Positions 1-6,499 of a DNA stretch of 7,868 bases are shown in pieces. This DNA is from Alistipes sp. CAG:268. Its GTDB lineage: Bacteria; Bacteroidota; Bacteroidia; Bacteroidales; Rikenellaceae. Every line of letters begins with the position of its first letter. The first letter of the stretch is position 1. The position numbers were made by a program, and so were the translations under genes. The notes beneath the pieces were generated by a model. It was not told where the DNA came from. It saw nothing but the letters and a program-made list of their open reading frames with translations, and did not search any database. The DNA lies in NCBI GenBank assembly GCA_000434235.1, contig FR891996.1:1-7868 (forward strand), given 5' to 3'.

Positions 1-52
1 ATCGAAAAATTTTCTAATGCTTGTAACTTATTGATGTTTAATAATTAAAACA

Positions 53-727
53 TTGTCGGAGAATTTTTCTCCGGACACTAGTGATCGGGATCACAACATC
101 AAGATGACCCTCCTCTATCGCATAACCAGGAGTGAAACGCTGCGGGATTTGAAAGCAGACCTAACGGCTATACGCGATGTCGGCATTCAAATTGAGAGTG
201 TCACCTGTGATGGATCTCCCAATATCATAAAAGCGGTGCGGGAAGTGTGTCCGGAGGCGATCTTGCAGCGTTGTACGGTACATGTAGCGCGAGAGATAGA
301 GACGTGGATTACACGCAAACCACAGACCGTAGCGGCACAGGAACTCCTCGAACTGGTGCACTTGTTAAATGGAGTACAAACACATGATGAGGCACAGTTA
401 TGGATACGGGCTTTTATTGACTGGTATCGGCGACACGAACCATTTATCAATGAAAAAACCGTAGATGAGCTGTCGGGAAGATGGTGGTTTACGCATAAGA
501 TGCTGCATCGAAGTGTCTCGCATATCAAGCGTGCCATACCCGATCTGTTTTCATACACGCGATACCCTAATGTACCTAAATCTTCAAATTCTATTGAGTC
601 GTTCTTCGGTCACTTGAAGGATAATTTAAGAATCCATCGCGGACTCTCGGAACAACATTTTAAGGACTTTGTAAAGTGGTATCTTTTCCTGAACAGCAAT
701 GATGGAATTATTAAGAAACGCAAATGA
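53..727 (+). pseudogene. 5'-truncated D-D-E transposase fragment (IS256/MULE-like group)
   Basis: The reading frame gives 224 residues from a TTG and is closed upstream by a TGA at 32-34, so the N-terminal DNA-binding part and the first catalytic Asp are absent. What remains is recognisable: TCDG with the second catalytic Asp at residue 53, a Cys-x2-His pair (C74, H77) following it, and near the end N-S-I-E with the catalytic Glu at 182 followed by an LKDxLRxHRGL block (188-198). This spacing and the C/H motif are typical of the IS256/MULE-like transposase group; the exact IS name is not recognisable. The true homology probably begins near residue 11, because the first ten codons coincide with a small hairpin (57-73). 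Without the first Asp the product should be inactive. Base composition is lower in GC than the neighbouring glp genes, as expected for acquired DNA. The element's left part lies outside the window or is lost. Confidence 0.75.
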
Positions 728-754
728 CCAGAATCGTACAATTCTGGTCATTTG
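721..754. repeat. Perfect 14-bp inverted repeat at the transposase stop codon (bidirectional hairpin)
   Basis: CAAATGACCAGAAT at 721-734 is exactly mirrored by ATTCTGGTCATTTG at 741-754 across a 6-nt loop. The TGA stop of the transposase fragment (725-727) lies inside the left arm. It would form a strong hairpin in transcripts from either strand. There is no adjacent run of T, so it is a weak candidate for intrinsic termination; it may instead shield the IS gene from outside transcription. The stretch 755-811 after it holds no gene. The sequence around 764-793 (reverse complement begins GGGTAATGATGCC) may be the right terminal repeat of the same IS, but the left end is not visible to compare. 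Confidence 0.7.
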
Positions 755-811
755 ATCCAATACGACACCAACCACTTTTGGCATCATTACCCGGTCAATT
801 GGGGTTCCGGC

Positions 812-849
812 AAAAAAACGCCCCGGAATATCGGGCGTTCCGGGGGCGT
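812..849 (-). terminator. Intrinsic terminator of the glpQ-glpT unit
   Basis: Read on the minus strand, a GC-rich stem of 11 pairs (right arm 838-849, left arm 818-828, one bulged C at 846) closes a 9-nt loop and runs directly into seven T (812-818). It begins 28 bases past the stop codon of the transporter gene, the right place and orientation to end that transcript. Confidence 0.85.
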
Positions 850-876
850 ATGAGATGAAGCGGGCGCTGCCGGCGG

Positions 877-2265
877 CTATCGTTTGCCGGGCTGTTTCGG
901 CTCCTTCCGGCAGGTGAGCCCCATGAAGAGGATGGCCAGCAGGCAGGCCCCGATCAGCAGGACGAAGGTCCAGTCCCAGCCGGCCCGGTCGGCCACCGTG
1001 CCCAGCACGATATTGGCCAGAATGGCCGTGCCGAGGAAGTACCCGAAGAAACCGGTCAGTCCGGCGGCTGTGCCGGCGGCATTTTTCGGGGCGAGATCCA
1101 GCGCCTGCACCCCGATGAGCATCACCGGCCCGTAGATGAAGAACCCGATGGCGATGAGCGAGACGGTGACGATGACGTAGTTCGACGAGAATTGCCAATA
1201 GAGGAGGATGAACACTGCGACGACGGCCATGAAGAGGATCGTGGGCAGGGCCCGGCGCCCGTGGAAGAGGCGGTCGCTCATCCATCCGCAGATCAGCGTT
1301 CCCGGGATGGCCGCGAACTCATAGGCGAAGTAGGCCCAGCCGGCCTGTTTGATGTCGTAGCCCTGTGCCTCGCGCAGATAGGTCGGGGCCCAGTCGAGAC
1401 AGCCGTAGCGCACCATATAGACAAAGGCGTTTGCAATGGCGATGAACCACAGCAGGCGGTTGTTCAGTACGTATTTGAAGAGGATCTCGCGGGTGGAGAG
1501 CACCTCTTCCTGCTTGGCGCTGTAGTTGGCGGGGTAGTCGTTGCGCCACTTCTCCACCGGGGGGAGACCGCACGATTGCGGTGTGTCGCGGATCAGCACG
1601 TAGGCCAGCAGGGCGATGAAGAGCGCCACGACGGCCGGGAAGAGGTAGGTGCCGATCAGGAAGTAGAGTCCCGAATGGCTGCCGTAGAACCACGATCCGA
1701 ACCAGATGGCCCCGTAGACGGCCATCGGCCCGACGAGGGCTCCTCCGACGTTGTGGGCGCAGTTCCAGACGGACATCTTCGTGCCGCGTTCATTTTGCGA
1801 GAACCAGTGGGTCATGACCCGTCCGCACGGAGGCCAGCCCATGCCGTTGAACCAGCCGACCAGGAAGTTCAGCACGGCCATGATGACGATGGAGAGCCGT
1901 TTGTGTTCGGGACCCAGCAGCGTCACCGGGACGATCATGAAGATCATCGACACGGCCGTGAGCACCAGCCCCAGCGGCAGGAAGACGCGGGCATTGCTGC
2001 GGTCGGAGACGCTCCCCATGAGGAACTTCGACAGGGCATAGGCCACGGCGTTCATCGAGAGGACGATGCTCAGCTCGCCGGTGTCGAACCCCAGGGCGGC
2101 CAGTTCGGGGATGGCCATCGAGAAGTTCTTGCGCACGAGGTAGAAACCCGCATAGCCGATGAAGATTCCGATGAAGACCTGCAGCCGCAGTTTGCGGTAT
2201 TTCCGATCGGCCTCTTCGGCCGGTATTTCCGCCTCATGGGCGGGAGGTTGCAGCAATTTCCACAT
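877..2265 (-). CDS. glpT: Glycerol-3-phosphate transporter, GlpT-type MFS organophosphate:phosphate antiporter
   Basis: A 462-residue inner-membrane protein (E. coli GlpT has 452) of the organophosphate:phosphate antiporter branch of the major facilitator superfamily, expected to exchange glycerol-3-phosphate for inorganic phosphate. The first membrane segment carries GYAGFYLVRKNF with Arg at residue 45, matching the substrate-phosphate-binding Arg45 of E. coli GlpT. A second family block, MVRYGCLDWAPTYL, places the partner Arg at 286. The NCAHNVGG block contains the conserved His (171), and GWFNGMGWPPCGR (137-149) is the family signature. About twelve hydrophobic segments are visible; a hydrophilic central loop (about 226-262) separates the halves. 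It follows the phosphodiesterase gene by 39 bp on the same strand and is followed by a strong terminator. Related hexose-phosphate or phosphoglycerate carriers (UhpT, PgtP) share the fold, but the neighbour and the Arg context favour GlpT. The frame is intact. Confidence 0.9.
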   Translation of the reverse strand: MWKLLQPPAHEAEIPAEEADRKYRKLRLQVFIGIFIGYAGFYLVRKNFSMAIPELAALGFDTGELSIVLSMNAVAYALSKFLMGSVSDRSNARVFLPLGLVLTAVSMIFMIVPVTLLGPEHKRLSIVIMAVLNFLVGWFNGMGWPPCGRVMTHWFSQNERGTKMSVWNCAHNVGGALVGPMAVYGAIWFGSWFYGSHSGLYFLIGTYLFPAVVALFIALLAYVLIRDTPQSCGLPPVEKWRNDYPANYSAKQEEVLSTREILFKYVLNNRLLWFIAIANAFVYMVRYGCLDWAPTYLREAQGYDIKQAGWAYFAYEFAAIPGTLICGWMSDRLFHGRRALPTILFMAVVAVFILLYWQFSSNYVIVTVSLIAIGFFIYGPVMLIGVQALDLAPKNAAGTAAGLTGFFGYFLGTAILANIVLGTVADRAGWDWTFVLLIGACLLAILFMGLTCRKEPKQPGKR

Positions 2266-2304
2266 GGTTCGGATGTTTCAGAAGGGAGCCTCTCGAGCCG
2301 GATC

Positions 2305-3072
2305 CTACTTCTTCAGCAGGGCCTGCAGCCGTTCGGGATAGTCCGTCGTGATGTAATCCACACCCAGGTCGATGAAATACTGCATGTCCTCTTCCGAATC
2401 CACGGTCCAGACATTGACCTCGAGCCCCAGGTCGTGGGCCTGTTTCACCCATTGGGGATGTTTTCGCAGGGTCTTCATCGAGTAGTCGATGCCCGACAGC
2501 CCGAGTTTCTTGACGCTTTTGGGCGGCAGGTCGCCGTTCAGGTAGTAGATCCTCGTGTCGGGAACCAGCTTCTCGAAAGCCAGGCACGCGTTGATCGAGA
2601 AGGCGATGATGTCGGTACGCTCCAATACGCCGTGTTTGCGCAGCGCCTTGACGATCTTGGCTGCCGCGAGGTCCTCGCGGTTGAGGTCCGACAGCGACTT
2701 CATCTCGAGGATCAGCCGGGTGTCGGGTTTCGAGGCCACCAGCTCGAGATAGGCGTCCAGGGTGGGGATGTTCTCTGTTCCGTTGGGAAGTACGATCTGC
2801 GTAATCTCGCGGGCCGGGGCCTTCTCCATGTCGATGTCGGTGCCTTTGTAGACGCGGTCGTGGTTGACGATCAGTCGATCGTCTCCCGTCAGCCACACGT
2901 CGATCTCCGAACCGTAGACACCCACCGAATCGGCCTTGATGAACGACGTGAGCGAATTTTGGGCCGATCCCGGGGCGGTCCAGTAGCCGCGGTGTGCGAT
3001 GACTTTGGGTTGTGCGGTTGCGACGCCTCCGGCCAGGAGCAGTGCGGCGGCAAGTGTGAGCAGTCTGTTCAT
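2305..3072 (-). CDS. glpQ: Exported glycerophosphodiester phosphodiesterase (GDPD)
   Basis: A 255-residue enzyme predicted to hydrolyse glycerophosphodiesters (deacylated phospholipids) to glycerol-3-phosphate and an alcohol. The N-terminus (MNRLL, a hydrophobic core, then ATAQ near 21) is a signal peptide, so the enzyme should act in the periplasm. The catalytic set of the GDPD TIM-barrel family is present: HRG at 27-29, metal ligands E56-x-D58, the second catalytic His at 71 in VNHD, and a further acidic ligand E123 in ILEMKS. The C-terminal VNVWTVDSEEDMQ and DYITTDYPERL blocks are also family-typical. Its product is the substrate of the transporter encoded 39 bp downstream, which supports the pairing. 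The start is the only one giving a signal peptide. An IS5-type element sits 21 bp upstream of the start codon and has replaced its native upstream sequence. GDPD homologues of narrower specificity (glycerophosphoinositol type) cannot be excluded. Confidence 0.9.
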   Translation of the reverse strand: MNRLLTLAAALLLAGGVATAQPKVIAHRGYWTAPGSAQNSLTSFIKADSVGVYGSEIDVWLTGDDRLIVNHDRVYKGTDIDMEKAPAREITQIVLPNGTENIPTLDAYLELVASKPDTRLILEMKSLSDLNREDLAAAKIVKALRKHGVLERTDIIAFSINACLAFEKLVPDTRIYYLNGDLPPKSVKKLGLSGIDYSMKTLRKHPQWVKQAHDLGLEVNVWTVDSEEDMQYFIDLGVDYITTDYPERLQALLKK

Positions 3073-3093
3073 GTTCGTGCAGTTTTGATCGAT

Positions 3094-3109
3094 GAAGTGA
3101 TTTAAACTT
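3094..3109 (+). repeat. IS left terminal inverted repeat
   Basis: GAAGTGATTTAAACTT, identical to the reverse complement of 4029-4044. Confidence 0.85.
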
Positions 3110-3136
3110 ATTTCATTCTCTTAAAATTGCATCAAA
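3103..3136 (-). promoter_or_regulatory. Possible outward promoter at the left end of the IS, reading into glpQ-glpT
   Basis: On the minus strand TTTG (3136-3133) is followed after 22 bases by TAAGTTTA (3110-3103), 7 of 8 bases of the Bacteroidetes -7 consensus TAnnTTTG; the usual spacing is about 19-21. The -7-like box overlaps the IS terminal repeat. Initiation would fall some 25 bases before the phosphodiesterase start codon. This is a sequence match only. Confidence 0.35.
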
Positions 3137-3211
3137 ATGTTAAAGCACAGCATACAAATAGAATTATTCCTTATATTATGGGTGCCCAAACTCATATATA
3201 GTGAAAGTCCT

Positions 3212-4036
3212 ATGTACACTATGCTCGACAAAGATACGATAAAAAATGAGATATTGCCTCATCTTTCGAAGGCAAAACGTGGTTATGTCACTCAAAGTTG
3301 CCTAATAGAGGTTGTAAACGCCATCTTGTACAAGTTGAAGACCGGTTGTCAATGGGCATTCCTTCCTGTGGAAGCCCTGTTTAGCGGCAAGGTACTGAGC
3401 CATGGTGCCGTATATCATCATTACAACAAATGGAGCAAGTCGGGCGAGTGGAAATCCATGTAGGTCAGGTTGCTTGACAAACACCGCAATGAGTTGGACA
3501 TGTCCGGCGTGGATTTGGACGGGAGCCACACGGCTGCACTCCGTGGCGGTGAAGAAGTCGGATACCAAGGGCGGAAGAAACGGAAGACGACCAACGCACT
3601 CTACCTAACAGACAGGCAAGGACTTCCGATTGCCATGTCTTCTCCGAAATCCGGCGAACACCATGACGTACATGACATAGAAAAGGTCATTGGTGACATG
3701 TTCAACGACCTTGAGAAATCCCATATTCGGGTTGACGGCCTTTTCCTCAATGCCGATGCCGGATTCGATTGCGATGCCTTACGTGGTTTCCTGTGTGAAA
3801 AAGAGATCATCGCAAACATCTGCATCAATAAACGGAGAGAAAATGCCGATGACATCTTTGTTGATGATGAACTGTATGCTGAAAGGTATTCCATCGAACG
3901 GACCAACGCTTGGATGGACAGTTTCAGGACTCTATTGAACCGGTTTGATACAACTGTTGCCAACTGGACATCTTGGAATTACCTGGCATTCGCGGTCTTG
4001 TTACTAAAGAAAATTTCACGAAAACAAAAAGTTTAA
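3212..4036 (+). pseudogene. IS5-family transposase interrupted by an in-frame TAG
   Basis: Two adjacent open stretches lie in the same frame and are separated only by a TAG at 3461-3463 (codon 84 counted from the ATG at 3212). Joined, they make one D-D-E transposase of about 274 codons. The N-terminal part (MLDKDTIKNEILPHLSKAKRGY, then CQWAFLP) is the family's helix-turn-helix-like region. The catalytic Asp residues are D103 (DLDGSH) and D182 (LNADAGFD), and the Glu is E229 in YSIERTNAWMDSFR; all three lie after the stop. The context GEWKSM-stop-VRLLDKH suggests an original Trp codon (TGG to TAG). An ATG at 3137 would add 25 unfamiliar residues, so 3212 or 3221 are preferred starts. Termination at codon 84 would remove the whole catalytic core; a TTG at 3470 could restart but would lack the DNA-binding part. 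Confidence 0.8.
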
Positions 4037-4044
4037 ATCACTTC
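4029..4044 (-). repeat. IS right terminal inverted repeat
   Basis: AAGTTTAAATCACTTC, the reverse complement of 3094-3109. It overlaps the transposase stop codon region (4034-4036), which is usual for compact IS. Confidence 0.85.
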
Positions 4045-4062
4045 GATGTTGAAATTCACAGT

Positions 4063-4533
4063 TTATAGAGAATGTACATTTTTTTCATTTTTTTCGATCT
4101 CGTATAATACTTTAAGCGAACTGCTGCGACCATCGATGTTCATGGCATAAACGCTTTCGTCGGACATTGAGGCTATCAAATAGTTGCGGGTTTGTGCTGT
4201 TTGCCAGTTGGTGCGGCACGTGTTGCGGACAGCAAAGATTAGAATGCGCTGTTCTGTAAGTGCTGTTTGAATTTCAGGCGAATAACGAGTGTATAGCGTG
4301 CGCCCCAGGGCCCAGATCACCGGGTGGCGGGCTTTCAGCAGTAGTTCAAAGACGGATTTTTCGAGCGGCGACTGGAAACCGCTGATTACGACGCGGTCGG
4401 TTGCGCAGCACGCCTCGGCCCAGCGAAGGGTCTGCTCCTCGACGGCCGGTGAAACGACGCGCGAGGCGAAGAAGGCGACCTTCCGGCGGTCGAGCAGGGC
4501 AAGGTTGCCCGTGTAGTCGTAATCGAAAGCCAT
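4063..4533 (-). CDS. Small DprA/Smf-like Rossmann-fold protein
   Basis: A 156-residue protein from the ATG at 4533. The pattern matches a short Bacteroidales family related to the nucleotide-binding core of DprA/Smf: a first beta strand KVAFFASR (18-25), a helix, then VVISGFQSPLEKSVFELLL (48-66), which resembles the SGxAxGID-type loop and helix of DprA, then PVIWALGR (71-78) and ILIF (97-100) as further strands. Full DprA proteins (near 300-370 residues, binding ssDNA and loading RecA) are much longer, so a DNA-processing role is only inferred from fold similarity. The frame stays open upstream to an ATG at 4788, but that extension is Cys-, Arg- and Trp-rich with no family resemblance and overlies a structured RNA candidate ending in T7 at 4540-4534, so 4533 is preferred. 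Without the IS, its stop would lie about 36 bp before the phosphodiesterase gene, suggesting former co-transcription. Confidence 0.6.
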   Translation of the reverse strand: MAFDYDYTGNLALLDRRKVAFFASRVVSPAVEEQTLRWAEACCATDRVVISGFQSPLEKSVFELLLKARHPVIWALGRTLYTRYSPEIQTALTEQRILIFAVRNTCRTNWQTAQTRNYLIASMSDESVYAMNIDGRSSSLKVLYEIEKNEKNVHSL

Positions 4534-4680
4534 AAAAAAACGTGGGTTGCCGCATTGACTTACCACGCATTCAGGCCTTCGCTGCCCCCAACAGAAATAA
4601 GCAACACGGACAGCCCACGCGAAACGTGTATCATGCACATAGCAAGCCAAAGGCCTGCGGGCACAATACATGCGTCCACG
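4534..4680 (-). ncRNA. Candidate structured small RNA, 6S-like in shape
   Basis: Reading the minus strand from 4680, CGTGG (4680-4676) pairs with CCACG (4545-4541) and CGCAT (4674-4670) with ATGCG (4555-4551), forming a closing stem with an asymmetric loop. After single-stranded stretches on both sides, CAGGCCTT (4657-4650) pairs perfectly with AAGGCCTG (4579-4572). Inside lies an imperfect apical hairpin, with ACACG and CGTGT arms among others. The closing stem is followed at once by seven T (4540-4534), an intrinsic terminator. A closed rod with a central bubble is the shape of 6S RNA, the RNA polymerase-binding regulator. I cannot confirm homology by eye. The alternative is a leader or attenuator of the DprA-like gene, whose ATG follows the T run with no gap. 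The 5' end is approximate. Upstream at 4711-4686 lies a weak TTTGAC ... TAACTG promoter-like pair. Confidence 0.4.
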
Positions 4681-4689
4681 AGGCGTCCA

Positions 4690-5065
4690 GTTACATCTCT
4701 TTCTATTGGTCAAAGTTGCGAAGTTTGAATGCGAAAGAAAACGTAACGAAACGTTCGTAAATATGTCCGGCTCCGTCCGCAGAGGCACGGAACCAATTAC
4801 AAAAATAGGAAATTAAATCGGAAAACCGCCAACGGCTGCCGATTTTTGCGGTGAAATCTCATTACCATGTGAGTCTTGGAGGCTCTTTCTTCAGCCAGAT
4901 ATAATCCTCCCGGGAGTTTGGGGTACTATTAATTGAGTTCCGGTCGAAAAACGACCTTGGCATAAAGATGTGCTGATTCTGGGACGGAACCGTTGAAGAT
5001 CGACTTAATCAAGGAGTGCGAGTATCAGAATCAGCGTGTAAATTTGGCGAAAACAGGAATACATC
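4690..5065. other. Gene-poor segment with several inverted repeats; no recognised gene
   Basis: No long coding frame fits here. Inverted repeats seen are: AAATCGG/CCGATTT (4815-4821 with 4839-4845, and an inner GCC/GGC); a perfect palindrome CTCCCGGGAG (4907-4916); GGTCG-A5-CGACC (4942-4956); and GCTGATTCTG with CAGAATCAGC (4972-4981 and 5026-5035). A TATTTTTG match to the -7 consensus lies on the minus strand at 4807-4800, pointing at the small RNA candidate. A 33-codon frame with an ATG at 4963 and stop at 4864-4862 on the minus strand (begins MPRSFFDRN, ends PPRLTW) has no recognised relative and covers several of the hairpins, so I do not call it a gene. The segment lies just past the decayed integrase end and may be mobile-element debris or a structured transcript. 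Confidence 0.5.
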
Positions 5066-6279
5066 TTATTTTTGCATTCGAGATGCGTTCTTTCCGGCTA
5101 TGCAGAATCGAGTGATTCAGAGAATGTTGCTTGTCTCCAAATCGTTAGCTATCAACCGGCTGACTTCTGTAAATATCTCTCATTCAGCAAGTACTTCTGA
5201 TGCCAATGCCTTGCGCAATGGGTCGTCAGCTGCTTGCGGATGCCGCAGATGTCGGCCAGCTCCTTCAGGTAGGCGTTCATCTTCTGGTTGCTCGACACGG
5301 GCAGCAGCACGTTGTGCGCCACGCCCTCGGGATCCGTGCGGTAGCGCTGCAGAATCCGCGCGGGGATCTCCAGCAGCGGGATGTTGCACATGTTGCCGGT
5401 CTTTTGGCGCGGTTTGCGGATCCAGCGGTGGCCCTGCATGTCGGTGACGATGTGTTCGGGGGCGAGCTGCTTGATGTCCGAGAAAGCGAGCCCCGTGAAG
5501 CAGCAGAAGATGAAGAGGTCGCGCGTCTGGGCCAGACGCGGGATGTCGATCTCCTTGTGCATCAGCCGCTCGATCTCCGCCTTTTCGGGCATCTCGCGCT
5601 TGACGGGCTGCAGCGAGAAGCGGATCTCGGCGAAGGGGTCGCGCTGCATCCACTCGCGGGCCAGCGCGATGCGGGTGATCTTCTTGAAGTTCTTGAGGTA
5701 CTTCGTCGCCGTGTTGTGGCAGCAGCCGCGGTGGGGCTTCAGGTAGAACTCGAACTCCTCGACGAAACGGCGGTCGACCTCGTCCAGATAGAGGTCGTCG
5801 CGGTGGTAGGTATGGCGCATGAACTCCTGCGTGAGCTTCATGCAGGTCTCGTAGCGCTCGGCGGTGGCAGCGGCCAGATCGATGCCCACCAGTTGGTGGC
5901 ATTTGTCGTTGTGCTCGCGGAAGAGCTCGAAGAGCGTGTGGCGGTTCGAGGTCTTGCGGCCGAGGTAGAGGTCCAGCACCTGCTGGGCCGTGAAGGGCTG
6001 CTCGTCCATCTCCAGGTCGCGGTGGATGCGGATGATGCGGGCCCGCACGGTGTCGATGTAGAGGTTGATGGCCTTGCCGAGCGTGGTGCGGGGCGAAGCC
6101 TGGCCGCGGATGGCGTCCCACTGATCGGGGAGGATGCTCTTGCGGATGGTGGTGTCGGCGCGCTGGCCGTTGACCGTGATGCGGACGCACACGGGGACCT
6201 CCCCGTGCTTGTTGGGCCTCGTCCGACGCACGTAGAACGAGATCCGAAAAGTACTTTTTTGTCGATTCATATACTCCAT
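5066..6279 (-). pseudogene. Tyrosine recombinase (integrase), frameshifted and decayed at the C-terminus
   Basis: The intact frame from the ATG at 6279 runs 375 codons to 5152. It shows an N-terminal arm-type DNA-binding region (about 10-95), a SAM-like core-binding region (about 115-215) and the start of the catalytic domain: TGLAFSDI (262-269), K293 in RKPRQKTG, and H354-x-x-R357 in TTHCARH. The missing Arg in the TGLxxSD box is normal for IntDOT-like Bacteroidetes integrases. After ARH the frame turns to 17 meaningless residues. In the frame used by 5204-5066 the expected end reappears: ALASEVLAE, a stop, then EIFTEVSRLIANDLETSNIL, a stop, then ITRFCIAGKN. This resembles the usual HTFATEV...VSKMLGHT..TTQIYARIT block. 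However, the catalytic His/Gly pair reads A-N and the nucleophilic Tyr is lost. Total length would be about 405 codons, as in the family. The enzyme should be inactive. It lies 270 bp past tRNA-Ser on the same strand. Confidence 0.75.
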
Positions 6280-6433
6280 GTGTTAACGGGTTGTAAATTT
6301 ACGCCACCGTGTGCAAATTTGGAGTATGCAAAACGCAGTGAATCAGCGAATAAGAACCTTTTGATGGTGGCAGAATCCGGGGCGGATGGTCATGCCACCG
6401 AATTGCCTGCCGAAGAGCTTCCGCAAGGGGGGG

Positions 6434-6499
6434 GGGGATTTGTCCGACCCTGAGAAATAAAAATACGGGGATTTGTCCGACCCTGAAAAATAAAAATAC
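6434..6499. repeat. Two tandem 33-bp repeats behind an 11-G run
   Basis: Units 6434-6466 and 6467-6499 both begin GGGGATTTGTCCGACCCTGA and end AAATAAAAATAC; they differ only at 6454 (G) versus 6487 (A). The first unit opens within a run of 11 G (6427-6437). The second unit supplies the T-rich tail (minus strand) of the adjacent terminator. Between this and the integrase start, 6280-6426 holds no gene and no convincing promoter. Confidence 0.9.

Larger units (their letters stand above)
3094..4044 (+). mobile_element. Complete 951-bp IS5-family-type insertion sequence
   Basis: Both ends are defined by a perfect 16-bp inverted repeat, GAAGTGATTTAAACTT at 3094-3109 and its complement at 4029-4044. 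A single transposase frame fills almost all of the space between them. Size, organisation and the D-D-E motifs match the IS5 group; the subgroup is not assigned. The element sits between a DprA-like gene and the phosphodiesterase gene, both on the minus strand, with its own gene pointing the opposite way. Its transposase has an internal stop codon, so this copy probably cannot move on its own. Confidence 0.85.
3091..4047. repeat. GAT flanking both ends of the IS (candidate 3-bp target duplication)
   Basis: GAT occurs immediately outside each terminal inverted repeat, at 3091-3093 and 4045-4047, in direct orientation. Some IS5-family subgroups make 3-bp target duplications, so this fits transposition into a former GAT. 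Three bases can match by chance. Confidence 0.5.

Noticed and set aside
1192..3105. A 637-codon open frame on the plus strand, antisense to glpT and glpQ
   Set aside because: The opposite strand encodes two proteins with clear catalytic and transport motifs. The antisense product is His/Asp/Arg-rich with no domain; long antisense frames are expected opposite GC-rich genes.
3137..3211. An earlier ATG as the IS transposase start
   Set aside because: The added 25 residues are hydrophobic and unlike the family N-terminus, whereas the Met at 3212 or 3221 leads directly into family-like sequence.
5200..6453. A 417-codon open frame on the plus strand, opposite the integrase
   Set aside because: It mirrors the recombinase codons, has no recognisable motif, and is explained by GC-rich codon bias.
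6434..6499. The tandem repeat as a CRISPR array
   Set aside because: Two contiguous units with no spacers and no cas genes nearby.
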